Shown piece after piece: positions 25,416 through 35,066 of a stretch of DNA of 49,089 bases. Origin of the DNA: Acidiphilium sp. PA. GTDB lineage: Bacteria > Pseudomonadota > Alphaproteobacteria > Acetobacterales > Acetobacteraceae. The notes below the pieces were generated by a model. The model ran no database searches. It was not told the DNA's origin and saw only the letters and a list, made by a program, of their open reading frames with translations. The translations under genes and the position numbers were made by a program. Where the stretch lies: assembly GCF_026191915.1 (NCBI RefSeq), contig NZ_JAIMBY010000022.1:1-49089 (forward strand). Direction: 5' to 3'. Every line of letters begins with the position of its first letter. Position 1 is the stretch's first letter.

Positions 25416-26046
25416 TCAGTGTGCCACCCGCATTTGCTTCCACCATGCGATGCGGTCGTCTCGGCTGGCATTGGCCAATTTCAGGAGGATGTGACCATGG
25501 CAGGCGAGGGGGGTGCAGTAGCAGACCAGATCGCGGCCTTTGGGTTCGTCGATGGTCCGCAAGAGGTCGTTTTGACGGGATAGCCAATGCTCATGCTTGG
25601 CGATGACATCATCGCGGGCGCCATCGCAACCGATGACGAACGGGTTTCCCCACTTCGAGCCCCTGCCGATGTAAACTGCATCGGCGGGGAGCACGCGGGC
25701 GTAGGTCTTTCTATTCAGAACGCGGTAGGTGCGGGTCGGTTGGAGGGGGGCGCGTTCGGTCTGGGGTTGTGCGGCGCGATCTGCGGCGAGGGCGTAGGTT
25801 TCGAGGTCGAGGTAGCGTTCGGTGGCGTTCAAGTCCTGCCATTCGAGGATATCAACGGGCGACCATTCCGGGCGTTCTGCCGGGGGGAGGCCATGGGCGG
25901 CGCGGTCGGCATCGAGGCGGGCGTAGAGGGTTTCGATCTCGCGCAGTTCTGATCTTTTCAACCGTGCGCGGGCGAGGCGGGGGAGGTAGTGCTCCTGTGC
26001 TTCATGGGGGCGATGGCTGGGGGGCTGTTTCAAGAGAGACGGACAT
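25416..26046 (-). pseudogene. DUF4326 protein gene with frameshift near its start
   Basis: The C-terminal 100 residues carry a DUF4326 domain (VLNRKTYARVLPADAVYIGRGS-WGNPF, LVCYCTPLACHGHILLKL), a family often found on phages and plasmids and of unknown function. The natural start seems to be ATG 26046 with AAGGAG 8 bases upstream, but that frame runs off after a run of six C (26019-26024 as G on the + strand). Removing one C joins MSVSLETAP to the DUF4326 frame. Otherwise the open frame extends upstream into the IS256 end (to 26141). Either the gene is broken, slippage restores it, or the base run is miscalled. Confidence 0.65.
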
Positions 26047-26079
26047 TTGGGTAACTCCTTCTTTGATAATCCAGAAAAA

Positions 26080-27460
26080 GGTAGTGTCCGGGGTCGTGGT
26101 GGACTTTTGGGCTCCGTAACGGTGTAGTTTGAGGTGGCCATCGGATCAGTCGGCTATGGTGGAGTTGCGAGACTTCAACCTGAAGCCTGGAGAATTCGAT
26201 GACCGAAGATAGATTACCACTGGCTGAGCTACTGGCCAAAGCCGGGGACGGCGATTTTCTGCGCAGCGTCGCGGAGGCGGTGGTTCAACTGCTGATGGAG
26301 ACGGATGTGGATGGGCTGATCGGCGCCAGCCGCTACGAGCGCAGCGGCGAGCGCGCGACCTATCGCAACGGCTACCGGGAACGCGCATTGGACACGCGGC
26401 TTGGCAGCTTGCAACTTCGGATCCCGAAGCTGCGGCAGGGGAGCTACTTCCCGCCGTTCCTGGAAGCTCGCCGGACCTCGGAGAAGGCGCTGGCCGCGGT
26501 CATCCAGGAAGCCTGGATTGGCGGCGTCTCGATCCGGCGGGTAGACGAGCTGGTGCAGGCCATGGGGCTGACGGGGATCAGCAAGAGCACGGTCTCGAAA
26601 CTGTGCAAGGACATCGATGAGAGGGTGAACGCCTTCCTCGACCGGCCACTGGCCGGCGAGTGGCCGTATCTGTGGTTGGATGCGACCTATCTCAAGCAGC
26701 GCGAAGGTGGGCGGATCGTCTCAGTTGCAGCGATAATCGCAGTGGCGGTGAACACCGACGGTCGGCGCGAGATCGTCGGCCTGCACATCGGCCCGTCCGA
26801 GGCGGAGACCTTCTGGTCGACCTTTCTCAAGAGCTTGGTCCGCCGTGGGTTGCGTGAGGTGAAACTGGTGATCTCCGATGCTCATGAAGGGTTGAAGGCG
26901 GCGATCCGCCGGGTGATGGGGGCATCCTGGCAAAGATGCCGCGTTCACTGGATGCGCAACGCCTTGTCCTATGTGCCGAAGGGGCAGCAGAGCATGGTGT
27001 CTGCAGCGTTGCGTCAGGCGTTTATCCAGCCGGATCGCGTCAGTGCCAGCCAGACCCTGCGCCATGTGGCCGACCAGCTCCGGGGCAAATGGCCAAAACT
27101 TGGCGCGTTCATCGACGACAGTGAAACCGACGTGCTGGCGCACATGGACTTTCCCGCCCAGCACCGAACCAAAATTCACTCGACGAATCCGCTCGAACGC
27201 CTGAACAAGGAGGTCAAGCGCCGCGCCGATGTCGTCGGCATCTTTCCCAATGAAGGTTCGATCATCCGCCTGATCGAGGCCGTGCTGCTCGAGGCCAACG
27301 ACGAATGGCAGACACAGAACCGCTATATGCAGATCGAGGGAATGGTCGAACTCATGGCACCCGCCATCGATGCCGATACACCACGAATTTCCACCGTCGC
27401 CGCGTGACCATTGGCCGCTTCAGCTACACCAGAATTTCCACCACATTGACGGACGCTATC
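26080..27460 (+). mobile_element. Complete IS256-family insertion sequence (1381 bp)
   Basis: Imperfect terminal inverted repeats of about 26 bp bound the element. The left end starts GGTAGTGTCC and the right end, read inward, starts GATAGCGTCC; both share a GTGGTGGA core. CAGAAAAA at 26072-26079 and 27461-27468 is an 8-bp target duplication, as expected for IS256. The target is one arm of a 26-bp palindrome (27460-27485). The single transposase gene is intact. The insertion separates the DUF4326 gene from its upstream leader. Confidence 0.88.
26199..27407 (+). CDS. IS256-family transposase (mutator type)
   Basis: A 402-residue DDE transposase. The first catalytic Asp is in YLWLDATYLK, the second in LVISDAHEGL, and the Glu in the conserved block HSTNPLERLNKEVKRR. 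The Cys/His region CRVHWMRNAL is typical of the family. It is full length and has a hydrophobic C-terminus. The fragment at 16.8-17.1 kb is a related but distinct IS256 transposase. Confidence 0.93.
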   Translation: MTEDRLPLAELLAKAGDGDFLRSVAEAVVQLLMETDVDGLIGASRYERSGERATYRNGYRERALDTRLGSLQLRIPKLRQGSYFPPFLEARRTSEKALAAVIQEAWIGGVSIRRVDELVQAMGLTGISKSTVSKLCKDIDERVNAFLDRPLAGEWPYLWLDATYLKQREGGRIVSVAAIIAVAVNTDGRREIVGLHIGPSEAETFWSTFLKSLVRRGLREVKLVISDAHEGLKAAIRRVMGASWQRCRVHWMRNALSYVPKGQQSMVSAALRQAFIQPDRVSASQTLRHVADQLRGKWPKLGAFIDDSETDVLAHMDFPAQHRTKIHSTNPLERLNKEVKRRADVVGIFPNEGSIIRLIEAVLLEANDEWQTQNRYMQIEGMVELMAPAIDADTPRISTVAA

Positions 27461-27485
27461 CAGAAAAAACGCACGTTTTTTCTGG
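27460..27485. repeat. Palindrome at the IS256 insertion point
   Basis: CCAGAAAAAACG and CGTTTTTTCTGG are perfect 12-bp arms around CA. Before the insertion this palindrome lay between the GC-rich leader at 27.5 kb and the ribosome site of the DUF4326 gene. On the - strand it ends in a T6 run, so it could act as an attenuator-like terminator, or it could simply be the preferred IS target. Confidence 0.7.
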
Positions 27486-27535
27486 ACGCCCTGCGGCGAG
27501 CAGCGGGAGAGGAGGGGGAAAATGCATGCGTGAAT

Positions 27536-27642
27536 GGTCGGGCTGCGGCAGCCGCGGGCCTCTTGGGGCCTGCGGATGACGCGGCCCTGCCACTTCTAAG
27601 GATGCGTTTTGGGGAGGAGAGGGCAGACAGCCCTCTCCTCCC
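27536..27642 (-). promoter_or_regulatory. Leader inverted repeat L1 (for DUF4326 gene)
   Basis: Arms 27536-27560 and 27567-27591 form a 25-position stem with 19 Watson-Crick and 3 G-T pairs around a TCTTGG loop. A second perfect 13-bp stem lies at 27612-27624 and 27630-27642. Without the IS the stem would start about 101 bases before the DUF4326 start. The apical 25 bases (27553-27577) are repeated exactly in leader L2. Proposed as a single-stranded-DNA promoter or structured leader RNA. Confidence 0.55.
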
Positions 27643-27782
27643 TCTTACTTCCTTCTGGACGATCCTGCGGCACGGTGATTGGGGGTGGTTGTGAGGGATC
27701 CACACTGTTTCCCCAGGTGGTGGCCTCACCGCAGATGCACTCATCTGCTGCGGGCGGTGGGGGCATTTTGCTGTGGAACGGC

Positions 27783-27813
27783 AAAAGGGCCGAACCCTTT
27801 TGGGGTCCGGCCC
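27783..27813 (-). terminator. Intrinsic terminator after the 59-residue gene
   Basis: On the - strand, GGGCCGGACCCC and GGGTTCGGCCC form a strong stem around AAAA, followed directly by TTTT. It starts 7 bases after the stop of the gene at 27820-27999. Confidence 0.8.
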
Positions 27814-27819
27814 TGTCGG

Positions 27820-27999
27820 TCAGTAGGGGATCTGATCCTCCGGTACGTCTCCGGGCATGCTGGGGCGGCTCCAGACCACGACCGTCTCGGGTCCGTGGGC
27901 GGTGCGGCGTGTCTCGATATACTCGATCTCGAAGCCACCTGAGGCCATGCGGCGGCCATCGTGGCGGGTCAGGCGGTCAGTCGTGCGGAGGTATGTCAT
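27820..27999 (-). CDS. Small plasmid protein, unknown
   Basis: A 59-residue soluble protein starting MTYLRTTDRLTRHDGRR with a C-terminal VVVWSRPSMPGD. ATG 27999 has AAAGGGATC upstream. It is framed by leader L2 on one side and a strong terminator on the other, so it is a single-gene transcription unit, which supports it being real. No family recognised. Confidence 0.65.
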   Translation of the reverse strand: MTYLRTTDRLTRHDGRRMASGGFEIEYIETRRTAHGPETVVVWSRPSMPGDVPEDQIPY

Positions 28000-28049
28000 C
28001 TGGATGATCCCTTTCTGCATCAGCGGAATTGCTGGTGATCAGCGGGAAA

Positions 28050-28231
28050 GCCGGCCTTCGTGGTGGCTCAACCCTGAAGCTACGCGAGCGCGCGAGGTCG
28101 GGTTGCGGAAGACGCGGGCCTCTTGGGGCCTGCGGATACCGCAACCTGGCCTCGCGATAGCTGGCGTGGCTGAACCGCGCTCTTGCGCGGCGCCCGAAGG
28201 GCGGGGTTGAACCAGCACGACCTTGGCCGGC
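28050..28231 (-). promoter_or_regulatory. Leader inverted repeat L2
   Basis: Outer arms 28050-28074 and 28204-28231 (GCCGGCC, CGTG, TCAACCC matched) enclose an inner stem 28091-28108/28139-28156 with 16 of 18 pairs. Its apical hairpin (28113-28137) is identical over 25 bases to the one in L1. The structure ends 51 bases before the start of the 59-residue gene. Confidence 0.6.
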
Positions 28232-28399
28232 TTTAGAATAGGAAGACCAGCAGAAGTGTCAGGCAAGATCGGACGAACAACCGGCGGTGATCGGGCGCAT
28301 CTGATGGCGAGGGTGATGACGAAACTGGCCCCGCGTTTCCTTCCGGTCGCCCGTGTGTCAGGTGGGACCAAAACCGGTCAACGACATTCTGACACATGG

Positions 28400-28429
28400 A
28401 AAAGGGCGGAGACCTTGCGGTCTCCGCCC
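28400..28429 (-). terminator. Intrinsic terminator after the 197-residue gene
   Basis: GGGCGGAGACC and GGTCTCCGCCC are perfect 11-bp arms around a 4-base loop. On the - strand the hairpin is followed by TTTT. It lies 16 bases beyond the stop of the gene at 28445-29038. Confidence 0.85.
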
Positions 28430-28444
28430 CTGGGTCTGGCCGGG

Positions 28445-29038
28445 TCAGGCTCCGAAGGCACCCAACTCGACGTCAGCCGCCTGCCGTTGGACGTTGCGGG
28501 ACGATGCACCCGAGGGGGAGTAGGGCTTCCAGTCCGAGCCGATTACGGTTTCATAGGCGTCGATGGCTCCGGTGACGGCGGCCATGAGGGCGTAGGCGTT
28601 AAGGCCAGCCTTAGCCGCGAACTCCCGGACCCGTGCCGCTCTGCTGTCAAAGCCGAGAACCGGATCGCGATCCTCGTCGCGGTGGTCGTTGGCGAGTTTG
28701 GCGGTCTCCATACGGGCGTCGCTGACCTTCGCGCTGTAGAAGGTGGCGGCACCATGGGCTGACCGGGCAAAGGCGTTGACGATGCGATCGAGGTGGATCT
28801 GCAGCGCCTTTTCATCGAGATGCTCTTCCAGCGCCCGGGCCGAGAGGCCGATCTGTTCTTCGGTGCTGGCGCGTATGCTTTCGAAGTCGACGGGATCGAG
28901 GGCGTAGGCTGAGCTGATCTTGTCGGCCTGAATGTGCGTGGGGGCGATCATCCGGATCGTCTCGAGGGTGATCGGCGTGTCACCGCGCGGGGTGCGGGGG
29001 GTGGCGGGAGCGTTCTTCGGGGTTTTCGTCTTCGACAT
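28445..29038 (-). CDS. Helical plasmid protein, unknown
   Basis: A 197-residue soluble protein with a Lys/Pro/Thr-rich N-terminus and a helical body (about 45-165, with IGLSARALEEHLDEKALQ and FAAKAGLNAYALMAAV). I start it at ATG 29038, inside a longer frame, because the basic MSKTKTPK start is typical. It is a single-gene unit with leader L3 upstream and a perfect terminator downstream. No family recognised. Confidence 0.7.
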   Translation of the reverse strand: MSKTKTPKNAPATPRTPRGDTPITLETIRMIAPTHIQADKISSAYALDPVDFESIRASTEEQIGLSARALEEHLDEKALQIHLDRIVNAFARSAHGAATFYSAKVSDARMETAKLANDHRDEDRDPVLGFDSRAARVREFAAKAGLNAYALMAAVTGAIDAYETVIGSDWKPYSPSGASSRNVQRQAADVELGAFGA

Positions 29039-29163
29039 CTGACTGATCTCTCTACAAAGCCGGGGGATCGCAGGCACCTTGCCTGCTCTACCGCCGCGGT
29101 GCCGATCTGAAGGCCGGGCATAGAGACCGGAGGCATACCCCTGAGGGCCGGCTGGCGCGGGCA

Positions 29164-29268
29164 GCGACGCGTTCTATACGCGTCGCAACACGGGCCGGCC
29201 CGAACCGCAGGCGCTTCGCCCGTCCTGACAGGCGCGCACCAGGCGCGCCTGTCAGGACGGGCGAAGCG
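29164..29268 (-). promoter_or_regulatory. Leader inverted repeat L3 with a perfect 26-bp stem
   Basis: Arms 29212-29237 and 29243-29268 are perfectly complementary over 26 bases around a 5-base loop (ACCAG). A smaller perfect 9-bp stem, GCGACGCGT-tctat-ACGCGTCGC, sits at 29164-29186. Together they lie 126 bases before the start of the 197-residue gene. Confidence 0.65.
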
Positions 29269-29339
29269 GGGGTTGCCGCTGGTCTCGCCCGGCCTAGATC
29301 GGGCACCTCGCGCGGCGGGAAGCAGGCAATTGTCAGCGG

Positions 29340-30036
29340 TCCCGTGCGATGTACGGAGAGATCGGCGATGGCGGGGCAGAGACCCCGAACGTCTCCCGCA
29401 ACCCGCACATTCCGCACCTTGATCAGCCTCACCAATGGCGGCCGCTGATCGGATCCCACGCCCGGCTGGGACTTCTGCACCACCGCTGCCCGGATCCCGA
29501 CTGAAGATATCCACGACGGTAACGGGCGAGCGGACGCGACGGGCTGACGGGGGATGAGACCGTCTCGCATGATGCGGCTGGCATCCGCCGATGCAATCCG
29601 AACGCTGCTCCGGCTCGCTGGCGCGGACCACCGGCAGAGCGGAGGTCATCCAGCATCCGTGAGACGCCGAACCGTAGTCACACCGCGACTGGTCGGGGAC
29701 GGTCTCGGATCGACGGAGACGCGGGGCCGTGATCGAGCGGCTGGCTGACCTTGCCATGCCCTGAAGATCGCAGCGGAGCCAAGGCTTCGAACCGCACTGG
29801 CCGGATATGGGACCCGCATCCCGGGTGCTTGTCACCTCATGTTCGCGTGGCTGGTGACCGTCGGAGATGGTCCGGCTTCAAGCGTAGGCCGCAACTGAGG
29901 CGTGATCCACTTCGCTCGACCAAGGAACATGAGCAAAAAATAACATTCATTGTGGTCATCACACCCTGACGCCACTGCCGCCCGTCAGCGCCAACTGGGC
30001 TCATGAGAAAATTTTGATGACACCGCTGCCGACATC
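29340..30036. other. Gene-poor spacer, nothing recognised
   Basis: Several short open frames exist on both strands, but none has a good start, recognisable motif or family. The segment turns A/T-rich near 29930-30020, just before the cargo island border. It may hold decayed sequence. Confidence 0.4.
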
Positions 30037-30093
30037 ATGAGTCTAAGCCGAGAAACCCCACTGGTCGCCATCACAATCCCGCTCACAATGATC

Positions 30094-30153
30094 GTCCTGG
30101 ACGACGATGCCGACCGGTCGACCGATCTTATCATCGCTGGCCCGGTTTGCCTG
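30094..30153 (-). pseudogene. Fragment of an AAA-type ATPase gene, left island border
   Basis: These 60 bases match 37715-37774 at 52 positions without gaps and in the same orientation. Read on the - strand both encode nearly the same peptide (QANR-SDD--RP-GI-VQDD), and most differences are silent, so both were once coding paralogues. The match stops sharply at 30153, where the molybdopterin oxidoreductase fragment begins. Confidence 0.6.
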
Positions 30154-30154
30154 C

Positions 30155-30348
30155 AACAGCAGACCTTACACGCCCTCGATTTCCTCGGTGTGCCCCTCAC
30201 CGCCTCCTTCGGTGCACCGCTCCGCCTGCGCATCCCAACCAAGCTCGGCTACAAGAACGCAAAATCGATCGTCGCAATGGGCGTGACCAATCAGTTCCCC
30301 AGCGGTTACTGGCAAAAACAGGGCTAAAACTGGTTCGGCGGGTCGTGA
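30155..30348 (+). pseudogene. C-terminal fragment of a molybdopterin oxidoreductase
   Basis: About 60 residues match the end of sulfite-oxidase-like molybdopterin enzymes (LDFLGVPLTASFGAPLRLRIP, KLGYKNAKSIV, GYW). An in-frame TAA (30325-30327) stands where the family has Tyr in a GYNWF motif; after it the frame continues NWFGGS to TGA 30348. The upstream catalytic part is missing. It is a relic captured at the island border. Confidence 0.6.
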
Positions 30349-30468
30349 GTCCGAATATTCTGCGCATCGGCATCCAGCCTGTTGCGATGATGAATGACCG
30401 TTCTGCTAACATCCGACCGATGTCCTAACCGGCCGCGACCAACATGATCAAACCCCGATCGCCACTCC

Positions 30469-30496
30469 TTGACGGTTGTGGTTCGACCGGTATGCT
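30469..30496 (+). promoter_or_regulatory. Promoter giving a probably leaderless amidohydrolase mRNA
   Basis: TTGACG (30469-30474) and TATGCT (30491-30496) are 16 bases apart. The GTG start of the amidohydrolase at 30503 is 7 bases after the -10 box, close to the expected transcription start. No ribosome site precedes it. Confidence 0.45.
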
Positions 30497-30502
30497 GATT
30501 GC

Positions 30503-31381
30503 GTGAGCCACGATGCCGCGCCAACCTGCCCGGGGCCAAACCCTCAACCACGAGGCCCCCGTGCCTACTCGATACCATCCGGCGCCGTCGATACCCACGC
30601 CCATGTCATCGGCGCGGAGCCGCGATACGCGCTAGTCGAGGCCCGCAGCTACACCCCGCCACCGGCATCGGCCGAAGCCTACCTCGCCATGCTGGATGCC
30701 ACGGGCATGACGTTCGGCGTACTCGTGCAGGTGAGTGTGCACGGCACCGACAATACCTTGCTGCTGGAAACCCTCGCCGCCCATCGGCACCGGCTACGCG
30801 GAATCGCCGTCGCACCGCCCGACCTGCCAGCCGCGGCCTGGCGGGTCATGGCAGAGTCTGGGATCACCGGGCTGCGCATCAATACGCTGTTCGGCGGCGG
30901 AATCGGCTTCAAGCATCTCGACCGCTACGCGGCGATCTGCGCCGATCACGGCTGGCACCTTCAATTCCTGACCGACGTCCGCCATCTCGGCGGGCATGAA
31001 GATCGAATCGCCCGGCTCCGGGTTCCCTGCGTGATCGATCACATGGGCCACTTCCCAGTCGATGACGATGCGGATGGAACTGGGTTGGCGACCATGCTTC
31101 GCCTGCTCGACGCGGGCGGGTGGGTAAAATTATCGGGCGCCTACCGGCTGCAAGCCGAACCGCCCTACGAAGGCACGATACGTCTCGCACGGGCGCTGGT
31201 CGCAGCCGCGCCGGATCGATGCGTCTGGGGCTCGGATTGGCCGCATGTCGCGCAGTGGGGCAAGATGCCGAATGTCGGCGATCTGCTCGATCTGCTGGCG
31301 GAATGGGTACCGGATGCAGCGCTTCGCGACCGCATCCTGACCGCCAACGCCCACCGGCTTTACGGTTTTACCTCCCCATAG
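30503..31381 (+). CDS. Amidohydrolase (2-pyrone-4,6-dicarboxylate hydrolase-like)
   Basis: A 292-residue TIM-barrel metal-dependent hydrolase of the amidohydrolase_2/PDC hydrolase type. It has DTHAHV (His32, His34) at the N-terminus, CVIDHMGHFP in the middle and WGSDWPH near the C-terminus, which supply the metal and substrate ligands. Related enzymes open lactones or lactams of dicarboxylic ring compounds. Its last 22 bases overlap the converging hydantoinase gene. GTG 30503 is chosen from the promoter position; no ATG fits. Confidence 0.8.
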   Translation: MSHDAAPTCPGPNPQPRGPRAYSIPSGAVDTHAHVIGAEPRYALVEARSYTPPPASAEAYLAMLDATGMTFGVLVQVSVHGTDNTLLLETLAAHRHRLRGIAVAPPDLPAAAWRVMAESGITGLRINTLFGGGIGFKHLDRYAAICADHGWHLQFLTDVRHLGGHEDRIARLRVPCVIDHMGHFPVDDDADGTGLATMLRLLDAGGWVKLSGAYRLQAEPPYEGTIRLARALVAAAPDRCVWGSDWPHVAQWGKMPNVGDLLDLLAEWVPDAALRDRILTANAHRLYGFTSP

Positions 31382-34300
31382 CCGCCGCCGCCGGGCGTTT
31401 CGATAACAATAGCATCGCCCGTCCTCAGCTTGGCCTGGTCGCAGCCGCCAATCGGCTCGACACTGCCGTCCGCACGTTCCACCCATTGCCGGCCGGTTGC
31501 ACCATCGCCCCCACCCTCAATTCCGAACGGCGCCACGCTGCGGCGCGATGCCAGCACGGTCACAATCATCGGTTCGAGGAAACGCAGCCGCCGGATCGCG
31601 CCATCGCCACCACGATAATGCCCGGCACCACCCGAACCGCGCCGGATCGCGAACATCTCGACACGCGCCGGATAGCGCAATTCCAGCACCTCGGGGTCGG
31701 TCATCCGGGTGTTGGTCATGTGGGTCTGCACCGCATCGCAGCCGTCGAAACCCGGCCCGGCACCGGCACCGCCGCAGATGGTCTCATAATACTGGTACCG
31801 CTGATTACCAAACAGCAGGTTGTTCATGGTCGCCTGCGCCGAGGCACAGACCCCGAGCGCGCCGAGCAAGGCCGCCGTCACCGCCTGACTGACCTCGGTA
31901 TTACCGGCGACCACGGCAGCACCTGGGTGCGGATTGAGGAAACTGCCCGGCGGGATGACAAGGGTCAGCGGGCGCAGGCAGCCTTCGTTGAGCGGAATAT
32001 CGTCGTTCACCAGGCAGCGAAACACATAGAGCACGGCGGCGCGCGTCACGGCCGGCGGCGCATTAAAATTGCCCCGGTGCTGGCCCGATGTGCCGGTAAA
32101 GTCGATCACCGCCGTCTTCGCCGCCTGATCGACGGTAATCCGCACCGCGAGCGAAGTGCCGTCATCCATCCGGTAATCGTATGCGCCGTCGCGCAGTGTG
32201 CCGATCGCGCGCCGCACCGAGGCTTCGGCGTTATCCATCACATGACCAGTATAAGCCGCGACCGTGGCAAAGCCGTATTGCGCCACCGCCGCCTCGAACG
32301 CGGCGATCCCGGCAGCGTTTGCCGCAAGCTGGGCCTTAAGATCGGCCACGCATTCATCGGGGTTGCGCGCCGGGTAGCGCGCACCGCCCAGCACTGCCCG
32401 GATATCATCCTCGCGAAACTCTCCCGCCGTCACCAGCAAAAAATCATCGATCACCACGCCTTCCTCTTCAAGTTTGGTCGCGAACGGCGGCATCGAGCCA
32501 GGGGTGAGGCCGCCGACATCTGCATGATGACCCCGTGAAGCGACGAAACCGCGCAGAGTGGTCCCGGCCAGATCGAACATCGGCGTGATCACGGTAATAT
32601 CGGGCAGATGGGTGCCACCGTTGTAGGGGTTGTTCAGCGCCACCGCATCGCCTTGCCGCAGCGTCGCCCCGCGCCGCGCCAGCACGATCCGCACGCTTTC
32701 GCTCATCGCGCCCAGATGCACCGGCACATGCGGCGCGTTCGCGATCAGACCGCCGGTGGGATCGAACAGCGCACACGAAAAATCCAACCGCTCCTTGATG
32801 TTCACGCTACTCGCGGTGTTGCGCAGCACCGCACCGCTCTGCTCGGCGATCGCCATGAACAGATTGTTGAACAATTCGAGCCGCACCGGGTCGACCCGGG
32901 TTGCAGCCTCACCCGTCCCCACCTCACCCAGCTCCGCGGATCGGCCGGCGTGATGCGTCATCACCAGATGATTGCGCAGCGTGATCGTGCCGGACCATCC
33001 CGGCTCGATGATGGTGGTGGCATTGGCCTCGCGTAGCATCGCAGGCCCCATGATCACGTCCCCGGCGCACAAGGCGTCGCGATCGAACACCGGCGCGTCC
33101 TGCCAGGTGTCTGCCGCGTAGAACCGTAGCCGATCCAGCGGCACTGGCGCGCCGGCTTCACGCGGCGCCAGTACGGGCTCAATGATCGTCTCACCGGGTG
33201 CCATCGCCTCGACTACGATCGATTCCGCGATCAGCTGGCGATCGGTCATGACGAAGCCGAACAGCCGCCGATGCGCGGCCTCGAATGCCTCTCGCATGCT
33301 TGCCGCATCCGCCAGATCGACGGTAATCGGCGTGTCGGTGCCGGCATAGCGCAGATGCGCGCGGCGTCTTGTCATGATGCTGTCGGGTACCGCGCCCTGT
33401 GCCGCTAGTGCTGCAACGCAAGCCGCACCGAGTTGATCGGCTACCGCCTCCAGCGCCGCGATCGCCGCCGGATCGACCTCGCATTCCACCGCCTGCTCGC
33501 GCAGCACGATCTGATCGGCCAGACCCATGCCATAGGCCGAGAGCACACCGGCCAGAGGATGGATCAGGATGGTGCGCATCCCCAGCGCCTCGGCGACCAG
33601 GCAGGCGTGCTGCCCACCCGCGCCGCCGAAACAGGCCAGGGCAAAATCCGCCGGGTCGCGACCTTTCTGAATCGTGATCTGCCGGATCGCCTGCGCCATC
33701 CGCGCCACCGCGATCGCGATATATCCGGCGGCGACGCGTTCGGGCGTCTGGTCGGTAGAGGTTGCCAAAGCAATCTCGCGCGCGCGCTCAGCGAAACGCT
33801 CGCGCACGATCGCGGCATCGAGCGTCTGGTCGTGATCGGGGCCGAAAATCGCCGGAAACTGCGCCGGTGCCAGCTTACCGAGCAGCACATTGGCGTCCGT
33901 CACGGTCAGCGGCCCACCACGCCGGTAGCAGGCAGGCCCAGGATCGGCGCCCGCGCTGTCCGGCCCTACCCGTAGGCGTGCGCCGTCGAAACCCAGCACC
34001 GAGCCCCCACCCGCCGCCACCGTGTTGATCGCCAGCATCGGCACCCGCAACCGCACACCGGCGATTTCGGTCTCCAGGGTGCGCTCGTAACCCCGATCAT
34101 AGATCGACACATCAGTCGAAGTGCCACCCATGTCGAAACCGATAATCCGGTCGAACCCGGCCATCGTAGCGGTGCGCGCGGCCCCCACAATCCCGCCCGC
34201 CGGTCCAGACAGGATCGCATCCTTGCCGGTGAACTGGTCCGCCGCGGTCAACCCGCCAAGGGATTGCATGAAATACAGCGGCGCGTTCGGCATACCAGCG

Positions 34301-35004
34301 GCAACATGATCGATATAGCGGCGCAGGATCGGCGACAGATACGCATCCGCCACCGTGGTATCTCCGCGCGAGACCAGCCGCAGCACCGGGCTGGTCGCAT
34401 GGCTGGTGGAAATCTGGGTGAACCCTTCCGCGACCGCCAGTGCCGCAAGGCGCTCCTCATGGGCCGGATAGCGCCAGGCATGCATCCGCGCGATCGCGAC
34501 GCTCTCGATCCCGGTGAGGCGCGCGGTTCGCAACGCCTCTTGCGCCGTCTGTTCATCGAGTGTCTCGACGATGGTTCCATCCGCACCGATCCGCCCGCCG
34601 ATTTCAACGACCCGTTCGTAGAGCATGCTGGGCAATCTGATATCGAAGGTGAATAGATTTGGCCGAGCCTGCGTGCCGATCCGCAGCAGATCACCCAGAC
34701 CACGATCGATCAGCAGCAGCACCCGCGCCCCCTTGCGCTCCAGCAGCGCATTGGTCGCAACCGTGGTCCCCATCTTCACCGCCTCGATCGCGCCATCCGG
34801 TATCGGCTCACCCGCACCGAGCCTCAGGCAGGCGCGAATCCCCGCGATCGCGGCATCGGCATAGCGAGATGGATCGTCCGAAAGCAGTTTCAGCGTCCGC
34901 CGTGACCCATCCGGCGCTGTCGCGACAATATCGGTGAAGGTGCCCCCACGATCGATCCAGAACCGCCAGCCCGCGTCTCGTCGTTCGGGAGCCGTTGCCG
35001 TCAT
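31360..35004 (-). CDS. Fused hydantoinase A/B (5-oxoprolinase family)
   Basis: A 1214-residue protein joining the HyuA-like ATPase half (about 1-690: [23 protein letters not shown]-like [34 protein letters not shown]) to the HyuB-like half (about 700-1214: [28 protein letters not shown] end). This is the layout of ATP-dependent 5-oxoprolinases, which open cyclic amides such as 5-oxoproline or hydantoins. Both halves appear complete. It is transcribed divergently from a MarR-like regulator. Confidence 0.87.
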   Translation of the reverse strand: MTATAPERRDAGWRFWIDRGGTFTDIVATAPDGSRRTLKLLSDDPSRYADAAIAGIRACLRLGAGEPIPDGAIEAVKMGTTVATNALLERKGARVLLLIDRGLGDLLRIGTQARPNLFTFDIRLPSMLYERVVEIGGRIGADGTIVETLDEQTAQEALRTARLTGIESVAIARMHAWRYPAHEERLAALAVAEGFTQISTSHATSPVLRLVSRGDTTVADAYLSPILRRYIDHVAAGMPNAPLYFMQSLGGLTAADQFTGKDAILSGPAGGIVGAARTATMAGFDRIIGFDMGGTSTDVSIYDRGYERTLETEIAGVRLRVPMLAINTVAAGGGSVLGFDGARLRVGPDSAGADPGPACYRRGGPLTVTDANVLLGKLAPAQFPAIFGPDHDQTLDAAIVRERFAERAREIALATSTDQTPERVAAGYIAIAVARMAQAIRQITIQKGRDPADFALACFGGAGGQHACLVAEALGMRTILIHPLAGVLSAYGMGLADQIVLREQAVECEVDPAAIAALEAVADQLGAACVAALAAQGAVPDSIMTRRRAHLRYAGTDTPITVDLADAASMREAFEAAHRRLFGFVMTDRQLIAESIVVEAMAPGETIIEPVLAPREAGAPVPLDRLRFYAADTWQDAPVFDRDALCAGDVIMGPAMLREANATTIIEPGWSGTITLRNHLVMTHHAGRSAELGEVGTGEAATRVDPVRLELFNNLFMAIAEQSGAVLRNTASSVNIKERLDFSCALFDPTGGLIANAPHVPVHLGAMSESVRIVLARRGATLRQGDAVALNNPYNGGTHLPDITVITPMFDLAGTTLRGFVASRGHHADVGGLTPGSMPPFATKLEEEGVVIDDFLLVTAGEFREDDIRAVLGGARYPARNPDECVADLKAQLAANAAGIAAFEAAVAQYGFATVAAYTGHVMDNAEASVRRAIGTLRDGAYDYRMDDGTSLAVRITVDQAAKTAVIDFTGTSGQHRGNFNAPPAVTRAAVLYVFRCLVNDDIPLNEGCLRPLTLVIPPGSFLNPHPGAAVVAGNTEVSQAVTAALLGALGVCASAQATMNNLLFGNQRYQYYETICGGAGAGPGFDGCDAVQTHMTNTRMTDPEVLELRYPARVEMFAIRRGSGGAGHYRGGDGAIRRLRFLEPMIVTVLASRRSVAPFGIEGGGDGATGRQWVERADGSVEPIGGCDQAKLRTGDAIVIETPGGGGYGEVKP

Positions 35005-35066
35005 GGTTGAACCTCATTCCTTGAAACGCACCATCGAGGCACTCAGCCTGCCACAGCGAAATTTGA

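Noticed and set aside
28948-29835. 295-codon - strand frame and overlapping frames through the 26-bp stem
   Set aside because: Arg/Pro/Ser-rich translation, no recognisable start, and it runs through hairpins of leader L3; not convincing as a protein.
31120-32538. 472-codon + strand frame across the end of the hydantoinase gene
   Set aside because: Its His/Arg-rich translation has no motif, and the region is fully explained by the amidohydrolase and hydantoinase genes.
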